Below are positions 32,734 through 41,386 of a stretch of 64,000 nt of DNA, piece after piece (position 1 is the stretch's first letter; every line of letters starts with the position of its first letter). Source of the DNA: CAYNJG01 sp965216885 (GTDB taxonomy: Bacteria > Planctomycetota > Planctomycetia > Pirellulales > Pirellulaceae); the NCBI GenBank assembly GCA_965216885.1, contig OZ244208.1:434001-498000 (forward strand), written 5' to 3'. The position numbers were made by a program, and so were the translations under genes. The notes beneath the pieces are model-generated. The model ran no database searches. It was not told the DNA's origin and was given only the letters and a program-made list of their open reading frames with translations.

Positions 32734-33093
32734 ATGTTTCGATGGACGCCAGCAAATACGGCTTGGTTCGTGGCCTGGATTTTGATGCTGGTCGGCATCG
32801 TCATGGGGTTGAGCCAATATCGCGCCAATGCGATTTCGACTTATGGAACCTCGGACGCCGGCGTTGAGTGGCAAACCTGGCGCGATGCGGCCGAGGAAAT
32901 GGGGAATGATGGCCCCGTGTATCGTCGGCCTCCGAAGAGCACGGAGCCGCCACCGCTTGTGTTAATGCGAGACCACTTTCCTGCCTGCCTTGGAATCTCG
33001 TTGCTGTTGAGTTCATGCCTCTTTGGCTGGTTGATGATTTGCGTCCGCGGCGCGATGAAGCCCGTGCAACTGAATACGGAAGCCGACGAGTAA
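32734..33093 (+). CDS. Small membrane protein, 119 aa
   Basis: 119 residues with two transmembrane segments: about 9-28 (AWFVAWILMLVGIVMGLS) and about 83-103 (PACLGISLLLSSCLFGWL). A hydrophilic, Pro/Glu-bearing part lies between them. No family is recognised. It starts three bases after the amidohydrolase stop and is probably co-transcribed. Its 3' third has a diverged copy at 34189-34311, on the far side of the hairpin repeat array. Confidence 0.6.
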   Translation: MFRWTPANTAWFVAWILMLVGIVMGLSQYRANAISTYGTSDAGVEWQTWRDAAEEMGNDGPVYRRPPKSTEPPPLVLMRDHFPACLGISLLLSSCLFGWLMICVRGAMKPVQLNTEADE

Positions 33094-33149
33094 CTTTAAT
33101 CGGCATCGGGGATCGGCATCGTCGCTTCCGGCAAATCCGCGCTTCCGGC

Positions 33150-34150
33150 AGATTGGCGCCGGGAGAGTGAGGCTCCTGCCGAACCGTGCACTAGTGTTCG
33201 GTTTTTTTGTAATCGGCTCGGCGGGAGCCTCGCCCTCCCGCACATCGTGCTACGACTCATCCTGTACACAACGTCGATCGAAGAGTTCCTCTCCATCGGC
33301 CCTTAGGGACTCGCGGCATCGGCGCTTCCGGCACATCGGCGCCGGGAGGGTGAGGCTCCTGCCGAACCGTGCACTAGTGATCGGTGTTTTTTGTAATCGG
33401 CTCGGCGGGAGCCTCGCCCTCCCGCACATCGTGCTACGACTCAACCTGTGCACAACGTCGATCGAAGAGTTCCTCTCCATCGGCCCTTGGGGACTCACGG
33501 CATTGGCGTTTCCGGCACATCGGCGCCGGGAGGGTGAGGCTCCTGCCGAACCGTGCATTGGTGATCGGTGTTTTTTGTAATCGGCTCGGCGGGAGCCTCG
33601 CCCTCCCGCACTTCGTGCTACGACTCAACCTGTTCACAACGTCGATCGAAGAGTTCCTCTCCATCGGCCCTTGGGGACTCACGGCATTGGCGTTTCCGGC
33701 ACATCGGCGCCGGGAGGGTGAGGCTCCTGCCGAACCAAGCACTAGTGTTCGGTTTTTTTGTAATCGGCTCGGCGGGAGCCTCGCCCTCCCGAATTTCCCT
33801 TCCGGAATCATCCGGCGCTCGAAAGGCGTTCGCGAGAGTTTCCCTCCAGCGGGCATTAGCGACTCGCGGCATCGGCGCCGGGAGGGTGAGGCTCCTGTCG
33901 AACCGTGCACTAGTGTTCGTTTTTTTTTGCAATCGGCTCGGCGGGAGCCTCGCCCTCCCGCACATCGTGCCACGACTCATCCTGTGCACAACGTCGATCG
34001 AAGAGTTCCTCTCCATCGGCCCTTAGGGACTCGCGGCATTGGCGTTTCCGGCACATCGGCGCCGGGGGGTGAGGCTCCTGCCGAACCGTGCACTAGTGTT
34101 CGGTTTTTTTGTAATCGGCTCGGCGGGAGCCTCGCCCTCCCGGAAGGCGG
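33150..34150 (+). repeat. Six-copy hairpin repeat array (GEAPAEP-type planctomycete repeat)
   Basis: Six long inverted repeats lie at 33160-33240, 33345-33424, 33528-33608, 33712-33791, 33880-33960 and 34064-34142. Arms read GGGAGGGTGAGGCTCCTGCC and the reverse complement with two wobble changes. The period is 183-185 bases, but 168 between copies 4 and 5. Inside each loop is a second hairpin around CACTAGTG followed by T6-T8. Spacers 1-3 and 5 are near-identical; spacer 4 differs in its first 60 bases. Frames across it (REGEAPAEP, GRARLPPSRL) are read-through of the arms and are not genes. Confidence 0.95.
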
Positions 34151-34188
34151 TGCGGAACAGGAAGCCCCCACCACTGGTGTCTGACTGA

Positions 34189-34311
34189 GACCACATTGCG
34201 GCATGTTTGGGAATCTTGTTGCTGCTAAGTTCATGGCTGTTTGGCTGGCTCACGAATTGCGTACCGGACGCGTTAATGCCCGGACAGCCAGGTGACTGGC
34301 GGCTTCGCTGA
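34189..34311 (+). pseudogene. Truncated duplicate of the 32734 membrane protein tail
   Basis: From GACCAC at 34189 the frame reads DHIAACLGILLLLSSWLFGWLTNC..., ungapped against the last transmembrane segment of the 32734-33093 gene (DHFPACLGISLLLSSCLFGWLMIC). A TGA immediately upstream (34186) and no start codon show it is broken. DNA similarity spans about 75 bases (32970-33045 against 34189-34264). It marks the right edge of the repeat array. Confidence 0.75.
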
Positions 34312-34427
34312 GACTCTTCACTTCATCTTAAAGCCTGCAGCCTATTCTTACTCGGAATGTGGACATGCGTTCAGTGATGTGCATGTTCACTTTTCAGCAA
34401 TGGATAACAACGAGAGGGACGACCACG

Positions 34428-36182
34428 ATGCAACCACTGCGCATGAATGTTTTGCGATTGGCACTTTGTTTAATGACCGTGTGCCTGATGGGAAGTCACG
34501 TATATGGACAACTTCAAATTACGGAAATTCTGTACGATTCGAACTCGGCACCGGAAAGCAACTGGGAATGGTTTGAACTCTACAATGCTGGCAGTACGGA
34601 CGTTGATCTGGATGGCTACTACCTGGACGACGCCAGCACGGCTGCAGCGCGAACCGAACCGAATATTGTGAGCCTCGTGGGTGAAACGGTGATCAATACG
34701 ATCGTTCCCGCAGGTAAGACGGCGATCGTCTACAACGCCTCGGGACTCGATTTCGATGCCTCACGGTTTCGAGATGCGTGGGGTTTGTCTCCTTCGCAGG
34801 CGTTGATTGGCGTGGACGGATGGCAGGCTTTGAACAACGGCGGAGACGCGTTTGGCTTGTGGGAGAATTTCGATCAATACGACCTGGATCTCGACAACCT
34901 GGATGAGGACGAAGATCTGGAGGTTGCCGGATTTGGCAATGCGGTTGTCTCCATCGACTATCGGGATGGATTTCCGGGCTCGCCGGCGGGCTCGTCCATT
35001 CAGTGGAATGGATCGGGGCAGTTTGACATGGGTGACAACTGGTTTGCCAACGAAGAGGGTTCTGCGATCGTCAGTGTCGCAACTTCCCTGGATGATATGC
35101 CAATCAACGATACTCGCGACGTAGGAAATCCTGGTACCGTGATTGGTGATGTGTCCGACGTCGATTCGTTGGCGATTACCGAACTCATGTACAACCCGGC
35201 GTCGGCAGAACCCGACTGGGAGTGGGTCGAAGTCTACAACGGTACGAATTCAACGATCCGTTTCGACAGCACGCCCTACTTCCTTGACGACTCGGCTGGT
35301 GGCGCGTTGTCGGAGCCTAACGTTAGCTCGGGAGAGATTCCCGCGGGCGAAGCGGCCGTTCTGTTTCGTGATGGGATTACCGCCGATGATATGACCGCGG
35401 CGTGGGGCGAAGGCAACTACATCGCCGTTTCCGGTTGGCAATCGCTGAATAACGGAGGTGACCTGATTGCGCTGTGGGACGACGTGGATGACTACCTGGC
35501 CGATAGTGTCGAAGGCGGACGCACGGATATCGACGCCGTGACATCGGTGACCTATCTCGACGGGGATGAGGACTGGCCAAACGTTGGTCAGGGGAATTCC
35601 ATCAGCCTGCTGGATGCTGACGAGGACTTCAACCTTGGCACGAACTGGGGACTCAGTGAAGAGAACGACGGCGACTCGTTATTCGCGAATGCCGTGATTG
35701 CTTCGCAACCGGATCACGCGGGAGGCGATGTCGCGACGCCGGGTGTGTTTGGTGATTTTGTGGCTCCCGAATTCGATCTGGATTTGAACGATGATGGGGT
35801 GATCAACTCCGGCGACGCACCGTTGTTGTGCTCGGCAGTTTCGTCGGGCGGGCAAGACCTTGTGGAGGCGTTAGCTGCCGAAGGCTTTCTGCCGGGTGAC
35901 TTTGATCTGAACGGTGCCGTTGAATTCCCGGACTTTCTGACCATGTCGGGTAATTTCAATGCAACGAGTCAGCACTACGGTCAGGGCGACGCGAACTGCG
36001 ATGGCGCGGTCGACTTCTCGGACTTTCTTGAGCTGTCGGGTAACTTTGGCAAGTCGATTGCCGGATCGAGCGTCGCTGCGACGGTCCCCGAGCCCGCTGG
36101 CATGCTGCTGTTTTTGCCGAGCGTATTTCTGTTGATGCGTCTTCGCCGCCGACGGGCGTTCAGCCCGACTCGATCCGCCTAG
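34428..36182 (+). CDS. Double lamin-tail, dockerin-like, PEP-CTERM secreted protein
   Basis: 584 residues from ATG 34428, which has GAGAGGGA upstream (the frame is open to 34359 without a better start). A signal peptide (about 6-28, ending SHVYGQ) is followed by two lamin-tail domains: the first opens LQITEILYDSNSA and the second LAITELMYNPASAEPDWEW, each with a LNNGGD block. A dockerin-like region (about 440-545) has two Ca-binding DxNxDG-type loops (DFDLNGAVEFPDF, DANCDGAVDFSDF). The tail VPEPAGMLLFLPSVFLLMRLRRRRA is a PEP-CTERM signal. It is a surface structural protein of unknown partner, ending at a strong terminator. Confidence 0.85.
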   Translation: MQPLRMNVLRLALCLMTVCLMGSHVYGQLQITEILYDSNSAPESNWEWFELYNAGSTDVDLDGYYLDDASTAAARTEPNIVSLVGETVINTIVPAGKTAIVYNASGLDFDASRFRDAWGLSPSQALIGVDGWQALNNGGDAFGLWENFDQYDLDLDNLDEDEDLEVAGFGNAVVSIDYRDGFPGSPAGSSIQWNGSGQFDMGDNWFANEEGSAIVSVATSLDDMPINDTRDVGNPGTVIGDVSDVDSLAITELMYNPASAEPDWEWVEVYNGTNSTIRFDSTPYFLDDSAGGALSEPNVSSGEIPAGEAAVLFRDGITADDMTAAWGEGNYIAVSGWQSLNNGGDLIALWDDVDDYLADSVEGGRTDIDAVTSVTYLDGDEDWPNVGQGNSISLLDADEDFNLGTNWGLSEENDGDSLFANAVIASQPDHAGGDVATPGVFGDFVAPEFDLDLNDDGVINSGDAPLLCSAVSSGGQDLVEALAAEGFLPGDFDLNGAVEFPDFLTMSGNFNATSQHYGQGDANCDGAVDFSDFLELSGNFGKSIAGSSVAATVPEPAGMLLFLPSVFLLMRLRRRRAFSPTRSA

Positions 36183-36211
36183 TCCGTACCGAAAGCAGAA
36201 GACCGACTCGA

Positions 36212-36243
36212 GGCTCGCGTTGATTCACCGCGGGCCTTTTTCT
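36212..36243 (+). terminator. Rho-independent terminator
   Basis: GGCTCGCG (36212-36219) pairs with CGCGGGCC (36229-36236) with one wobble, followed by TTTTT (36237-36241). It ends the lamin-tail/PEP-CTERM gene 29 bases after its stop. Confidence 0.75.
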
Positions 36244-36386
36244 TGCGCTCCCTTGGCGAACACCATTGCAATTTCGTGCGACGAACCGGACGCGTTGCGA
36301 GCTGGTGATTGCCGCATCTTGCATCCCGTAGGTCCCGGCAATAGAAACGTGGTTTGGAAAAAACGTTCGCATGACTGGGTGGGTGT

Positions 36387-39056
36387 ATGTGCTGCAAATC
36401 AAAGTTGGTTCGCTGTTGTTCGTTGCTGATTGCGATTGGCTGCTTTTGGTCGACGGCGATCGAAGCGGCCAATCTGGATCTGAAAAAGGGCGATCATATT
36501 TGCCTCGTCGGCAATTCGTTGGGCGAACGGATGCAGCACGAGAACCAATTCGAGTCGTTGCTGCATTCGGCATTTCCCCAGCACGAACTGGTTGTTCGTA
36601 ATCTGTGTTTTCCCGGTGATGAGCCGGACAATCGCCTGCGATCGTTCAATTTTGGTTCGCCGGAAGATCACTTGAAGCACAGTCAGGCCAGCGTCGTACT
36701 GTTTTTCTTTGGGTACAACGAATCTTTCGCGGGTGACTCGGGCGTCGCGGAATTTCGTGACCGCATTGTGGAGCTGGCGAAAGCGACGCAGCAGGCAGAC
36801 TACGGGAAGGGTACGCCGCGTTGTGTGTTCGTTTCGCCGATCGCTTTTGAAAATACGGGCGACGCAAACTTACCGGACGGATCGGAACACAATCTTCGGT
36901 TAGCGAAATACACGGCGGCTTTAAAGCAGGCGGCCGATTCGACCGGTTCGGGTTTCGTGGATCTGTTTGCCCCAACACAGTCGCTGTTCGAAGATTCCGA
37001 CGAACGTTTGACACTCAATGGGTTCCAGTTGAACTCCGCCGGCTACCGGGCTCTCGCGCCGATTCTGATGAAGGGACTGTTTGGCAGCGAGCTACGTGAT
37101 GGCCCACGTGGGGGCTCGAATGCGTCGATGGATCGGCTTCGGCGCGAAATTGACGACAAGAACTTTCACTGGTGGCACCGTTATCGGGCCGTGAATGGCT
37201 ATTCGATTTACGGGAAGCGAAATCAGGCGGGCTATGACGGGACGTATCGCAACGTCCACGTGATGGAACGCGAGCGTGAGATTCTGGATCAGATGTGCTC
37301 CAATCGCGACGCTCGAATCTGGAAGCTGGCTCGTGGCGAGCAGGTTGCGGACGCCGTGGACGATAGCAATACCCTGCCCTTCTTCATGCCCAAGACGAAC
37401 GTAAAGGGCGAAGACGGTGGCGGTCCGGCTTACCTCACCGCCGAAGAGCAGCAGTCTCAATTCAAACTCGCACCGGGTTATGTCGTGGACCTCATTGCCA
37501 GTGAGGAGGACATTCCCGACATGGCCAATCCGGTGGCCATCAATTTCGATGCCGATGGCCGGTTGTGGGTGGCGACGATGTTGTCGTATCCGCAATGGAA
37601 GCCGAAAACGGAACTCGATGACAAGCTGATCATTCTGACCGACCGCGATGAGAACGGGCGTTACCACGGCAGCAAGACGTTCGCGGGCGGACTCCATCAA
37701 CCGACCGGTTTCGAGCTGGGCCACGGTGGCGTCTTTGTCGCTCAGCAGCCGGATATCCTGTTTTTGAAAGATGAGGACGGAGACGATCGCGAGGACACCC
37801 GAATCCGAAAGCTGACAGGTTTCGATACGGCAGATTCGCATCACGGCATCGCCGCTTTCGAATGGGGACCAGGCGGCGGGCTCTATTTTCAGGAGGGGAC
37901 GTTCAAGCAGTCGCAGGTCGAAACGTTGCACGGTGTTGAGCGGCTTTCGGACGCCGGGGTATGGCGTTACGATCCTCGTCGCGAAGACATGCGAGTGTTT
38001 GTGTCCGTTCCCTTTGCGAATCCGTGGGGACACGTTTTCGATCGTTGGGGGCAGGATTTCGTCGCCGACGCATCCGACGGCCTGAACTACTGGGCCGCAC
38101 CGATGTCGGGATACATCCCGTACCCGATGAAGCATCCTGGCGGTTGGATTGCCAACAAGGGTTGGGACAAGCTTCCGTTGATTGTGCCTCGCAAGCGGCG
38201 ACCATCGAGTGGGTGCGAATTGGTGGCGACGCGTCAGTTTCCCGATTCTGCGCAGGGCAACTACCTGTTGAACAACGTGATTGGATTTCAGGGAGTGCTA
38301 CAGCATTCGCTGGGCGACAGCGGAGCCGGCTATTCGGGCGAAGAAATCGAGCCGTTGATTCGGTGCGACGACAGAAACTTCCGCCCCGTTGATCTACAGT
38401 TTGGCCCCGACGGCGCGCTGTACATTGTGGATTGGCACAACGCTCTGATCGGCCACCTGCAGCACAATTTGCGAGATCCAAATCGTGATCGAAGTCACGG
38501 TCGAATTTGGCGGGTTCGCTACGCCGACCGACCCTTGCTGAAAGTCGAACAACTGTCGAAAAAGCCAGTGCCCGCTCTGCTGGAGCTGCTGACATCGCCT
38601 GAGGATCGCACGCGATATCGTGTGCGTCGCGAGTTGGCGCAGCGTGAGACGAAAGCCGTCATGAATGCGGTGCCAAAGTGGCTTCAGGATGTCGAAAACA
38701 GGGATGCCGAGAATCTGGATGCGGCAACGCTGGAGGCGCTTTGGCTGCACCAGTCGCACAACGTCGTCGATGCCGATCGCTTGCAGCAGGCACTGGATTC
38801 TGATCGCCACGAAGTTCGTGCGGCGGCCGTCCGTGTGTTGAGCTACTGGCTGGATCGAGTTGACGAGCCGCTGGAGTTGCTGAAAAAACGGATTGCCGAC
38901 CCACATCCTCGCGTGCGTTTGGAGGCCGTTCGGGCGTGTAGCTTCATGGACAGCACGGACGAAGTGGCCGAGGCCGTGCTGGATGTGCTGAGTGCCGAGA
39001 CCGATCCGTGGATCGAATATACGCTGGAGGAGACGATGCGAGGACTGGGACGCTAA
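36387..39056 (+). CDS. GDSL-like plus PVC-type membrane-bound dehydrogenase protein
   Basis: 889 residues. The signal peptide lies at about 8-27 (VRCCSLLIAIGCFWSTAIEA). The N-terminal 230 residues form an SGNH/GDSL-hydrolase-like domain (DHICLVGNSLGERM, FFFGYNESF, LNSAGYRALAP), where the usual GDS reads GNS. From about 370 to 710 comes the six-bladed glucose/sorbosone-dehydrogenase-like propeller of the planctomycete 'membrane-bound dehydrogenase' family (VAINFDADGRLWVATMLSYP, GPDGALYIVDWHN). HEAT-like repeats complete it. The C-terminal heme CxxCH that often ends this family is missing here, so redox function must rely on a partner or is lost. Substrate unknown. Confidence 0.8.
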   Translation: MCCKSKLVRCCSLLIAIGCFWSTAIEAANLDLKKGDHICLVGNSLGERMQHENQFESLLHSAFPQHELVVRNLCFPGDEPDNRLRSFNFGSPEDHLKHSQASVVLFFFGYNESFAGDSGVAEFRDRIVELAKATQQADYGKGTPRCVFVSPIAFENTGDANLPDGSEHNLRLAKYTAALKQAADSTGSGFVDLFAPTQSLFEDSDERLTLNGFQLNSAGYRALAPILMKGLFGSELRDGPRGGSNASMDRLRREIDDKNFHWWHRYRAVNGYSIYGKRNQAGYDGTYRNVHVMEREREILDQMCSNRDARIWKLARGEQVADAVDDSNTLPFFMPKTNVKGEDGGGPAYLTAEEQQSQFKLAPGYVVDLIASEEDIPDMANPVAINFDADGRLWVATMLSYPQWKPKTELDDKLIILTDRDENGRYHGSKTFAGGLHQPTGFELGHGGVFVAQQPDILFLKDEDGDDREDTRIRKLTGFDTADSHHGIAAFEWGPGGGLYFQEGTFKQSQVETLHGVERLSDAGVWRYDPRREDMRVFVSVPFANPWGHVFDRWGQDFVADASDGLNYWAAPMSGYIPYPMKHPGGWIANKGWDKLPLIVPRKRRPSSGCELVATRQFPDSAQGNYLLNNVIGFQGVLQHSLGDSGAGYSGEEIEPLIRCDDRNFRPVDLQFGPDGALYIVDWHNALIGHLQHNLRDPNRDRSHGRIWRVRYADRPLLKVEQLSKKPVPALLELLTSPEDRTRYRVRRELAQRETKAVMNAVPKWLQDVENRDAENLDAATLEALWLHQSHNVVDADRLQQALDSDRHEVRAAAVRVLSYWLDRVDEPLELLKKRIADPHPRVRLEAVRACSFMDSTDEVAEAVLDVLSAETDPWIEYTLEETMRGLGR

Positions 39057-39059
39057 CGT

Positions 39060-40160
39060 CTAGCTGTTCATCGCAACGGGTTCGTCGCCAAGAGCTTTTT
39101 CGATCTGTCGATTGATGTGTTCGCCCGTTTCATTGTCGGGAATCACCACCCCGCAACTGACGACGAACTGCAAGGCCTGTTCGATCGGAATGTCGATATC
39201 GACGGTCTCGCTTTTGCGAACCGAAATGGTGAAGCCGGTTCCGGGAACCGGTGATGTGGGCATCAGGACGCTTACGACGGGTTCATCGGCAGCGCCGCGG
39301 ATTGTCAGCAGGCTCTCGCCGGTAACGAATCCAATCGACCAGATTCCCTTGCTGGGATACTGAACGGCGACGACGCGTTGAAAGTCGATGTCGCTTTCGC
39401 CTACAAAGAAATCAGTAACCTGTTTCACCGAGTTGTAGACGGTCCGGATGATGGGAAGCTGGTTGATGACAACTTCCATTGAGTTCCAGAGAATCCGTCC
39501 CACGCCCGCCGCGAGGAACTTACCAAGCAAGTACATCATCAGGATGAAGCCGGCCAGGAAGACGGGAATCACCAGGCTCTTTTTCAGAATCAGGTATTCC
39601 ACGTAGTGGTTGTAGTAGCCCTTGCCGCTGCTGATCGCCAACGGAATGCCGGACGATCGCACGTGTTCGTTGACGCTCTCGCGGACGACTTCCGGGATCC
39701 ATTCGCCGTTATCAAGCTGAACGTAGATCTCACCATCCAGCTCAAACCGAGGTTCGTTCATCCTCGTGGTGGCGATCGAGTCCTCCGGCGAGGTGGACGC
39801 GTTGATTTTGCGTTCCAGCTGTTGGATGGCTTCCAGCAGCTTTTGCGTATCCGGATTGGTGGAAGACGGAGTTGTGTCAGCAACTTCGGGTGTTGCCTCT
39901 TCCTCAACGGCTTCTTCCTGAGCCGGATTGATGGGCGTGACGCCTTCGGGGACTTCCGCAAGCGTCTTGTTCATGAACCAGACGGTGGCGCGGCGCGAAC
40001 TCCATTCGACGGGATTGAGTACAAATTTCTGAACCGAACTGCCAATCCAGAGCAGAATGACGATCGTCAACAACGGAGGCAGCACCAAGCCAAGGCCGCG
40101 AAAAACGGCCCGGCGAAACGGTTGCATGTTGTAGGCTATCGGTTCTTGTTCGGCAGACAT
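39060..40160 (-). CDS. DUF502 family membrane protein
   Basis: 366 residues. Two membrane regions: about 22-42 (VLPPLLTIVILLWIGSSVQ) and about 190-215 (VIPVFLAGFILMMYLLGKFL). Between them is an acidic, Glu/Pro-rich soluble insert (about 65-180) that ordinary DUF502 proteins (about 200 residues) do not have. The C-terminal 150 residues (IRTVYNSVKQVTDFF, VAVQYPSKGIWSIGFVTGE, VLMPTSPVPGTGF) are the DUF502 core. The function of DUF502 is not known; planctomycete and plant homologues are membrane-associated. It is convergent with the dehydrogenase gene, with three bases between the stops. Confidence 0.85.
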   Translation of the reverse strand: MSAEQEPIAYNMQPFRRAVFRGLGLVLPPLLTIVILLWIGSSVQKFVLNPVEWSSRRATVWFMNKTLAEVPEGVTPINPAQEEAVEEEATPEVADTTPSSTNPDTQKLLEAIQQLERKINASTSPEDSIATTRMNEPRFELDGEIYVQLDNGEWIPEVVRESVNEHVRSSGIPLAISSGKGYYNHYVEYLILKKSLVIPVFLAGFILMMYLLGKFLAAGVGRILWNSMEVVINQLPIIRTVYNSVKQVTDFFVGESDIDFQRVVAVQYPSKGIWSIGFVTGESLLTIRGAADEPVVSVLMPTSPVPGTGFTISVRKSETVDIDIPIEQALQFVVSCGVVIPDNETGEHINRQIEKALGDEPVAMNS

Positions 40161-40244
40161 GCTGGTTTACTCGACTTTGTCCATCGCCTCGCTTATTTCG
40201 ATGTGGGACGCCGTTTGTTGCGACAATTCCGGTTCGATTACCCG

Positions 40245-41108
40245 TCAGTAGATTCGAACGGCTCGTCCAACAACAGCCACACTTACATTTTTGGCTCCGG
40301 CACCCTTGAGCACCGACGCCGCCTGGTTTGCGGTCGCTCCCGTCGTCATCAGGTCATCGACCAGTAAGACGTGAGTTCCCCGAATATCGTACTGGCGGTT
40401 CACGCTCCACGCTCTACGGACGTTGCGACGTCGCTGTTCTGGCGAGAGCAGACTCTGTTTCCTAATTCTACGTTGGCAGACCAATAAGTCTTCCAACGTT
40501 GGTAAACTTGCCTGTTTACCCAACCCGGACATTATGGCTTCGGCACTATTGGCGCCCGTCACGAGACGTTTCAGCCAGTAACGTGGTATGCAGCTTATCA
40601 GGTCGGGCTGACCGACAGGTTCGTCAAAATCGATTGAATTGGCAAGCAGTCGACCGACTGCGGCGGCAAGATGTTCGCCCCCCGAGTACTTCATTTCGAC
40701 GATAGCCGCTTGGAGACTTCCTTCATACCGCCCCAGCGACACCACTCGGTCGAAAACCGGTCGACGTTCTCGACATTCGATGCAACCTGCCTCATCGCCG
40801 GGTCGGTGTACGCCGTAGGCACCGCATCGCTGGCAAGATTCTTCGCCTGAATGAAATATCGTTGCGACACAATCATCACAAAGCTGTGGCCTGATGTCTT
40901 CAACGTCCAGCGGCGCATCGCAATTGGCACAACAGGGCGGGAATGCCAGCCCCAACGTGAGGTTGCTGCACCGGCGAATCCAGTCGCGAACCTGGAGCAG
41001 GCGGGATCCGCTGTAGTCGGCATCGCGAGGGTTATGCCCGGTAACGGGTTTCGCGTCTGGCGGCGGCGGGTGCGATCGAGGTGAATGCGAACTTGTCGCG
41101 TAGGTCAT
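40245..41108 (-). CDS. comF: ComF family phosphoribosyltransferase-like protein
   Basis: 287 residues from ATG 41108 (GAAGAAG upstream; the frame is open to 41171). The N-terminus has ComF zinc-binding cysteines in pairs: C60/C63, C77/C80, C92/C95 and C109/C112. The C-terminal PRTase domain has the PRPP loop VLLVDDLMTTGAT and the hood region SAEAIMSGLGKQ. ComF is needed for natural transformation in several bacteria, and its enzymatic role is unproved. The gene is separated by 84 bases from the DUF502 gene on the same strand and may share its transcript. Extra length before the first cysteine pair is low in structure. Confidence 0.85.
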   Translation of the reverse strand: MTYATSSHSPRSHPPPPDAKPVTGHNPRDADYSGSRLLQVRDWIRRCSNLTLGLAFPPCCANCDAPLDVEDIRPQLCDDCVATIFHSGEESCQRCGAYGVHRPGDEAGCIECRERRPVFDRVVSLGRYEGSLQAAIVEMKYSGGEHLAAAVGRLLANSIDFDEPVGQPDLISCIPRYWLKRLVTGANSAEAIMSGLGKQASLPTLEDLLVCQRRIRKQSLLSPEQRRRNVRRAWSVNRQYDIRGTHVLLVDDLMTTGATANQAASVLKGAGAKNVSVAVVGRAVRIY

Positions 41109-41361
41109 GGCAAACTTCTTCAACGTTCCGCCCGTAGTATAACCATCGGTCCGAAATCCGCCCAGCAGCAACCTTGGCGAATTGCGACGATTGAGGTTGG
41201 TGAGTTCGATTTGACACCGTGCGACGCTAGCAGCCCACGTCGATCTTCGCGTCGCTCTGAATCCGCGAATCCGTTAGATTTTGACGCATGGAACGGAAGC
41301 CATCACCGCCCTGCCCCTCAGTAGGTAGAGCGATGCGCCGCAATTAGACAAGGAAGGAATG

Positions 41362-41378
41362 CGACTCCCTTGGAGTCG
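41362..41378 (+). promoter_or_regulatory. Hairpin over the ribosome-binding region of the LptF/G gene
   Basis: CGACTCC (41362-41368) pairs perfectly with GGAGTCG (41372-41378) across a three-base loop. The right arm contains GGAG, the best Shine-Dalgarno candidate for the ATG at 41387, so folding of this arm would hide it. A second purine-rich motif AGGAAGGA at 41351-41358 lies before the hairpin. Confidence 0.45.
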
Positions 41379-41386
41379 GAACGGCA

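Noticed and set aside
33150..34150. CRISPR array
   Set aside because: The repeats are 80-base inverted repeats with 183-base period and near-identical spacers. A CRISPR needs short identical repeats with unique spacers. No cas gene is in the window.
33384..34184. A 266-codon open frame (and 130-180-codon frames on both strands) in the repeat array
   Set aside because: They are read-through of the hairpin units, giving repeated GEAPAEP, GRARLPPSRL and IGSAGASPSR peptides. This is a known type of false gene in planctomycete genomes.
37092..38135. A 347-codon minus-strand frame inside the dehydrogenase gene
   Set aside because: Antisense shadow of a well-supported gene with propeller motifs; no start context.
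40245..40270. A GATTCGAACGG stretch resembling a tRNA T-arm
   Set aside because: No cloverleaf can be drawn around it; it is the end of the ComF gene on the minus strand. No tRNA was found anywhere in the window by eye.
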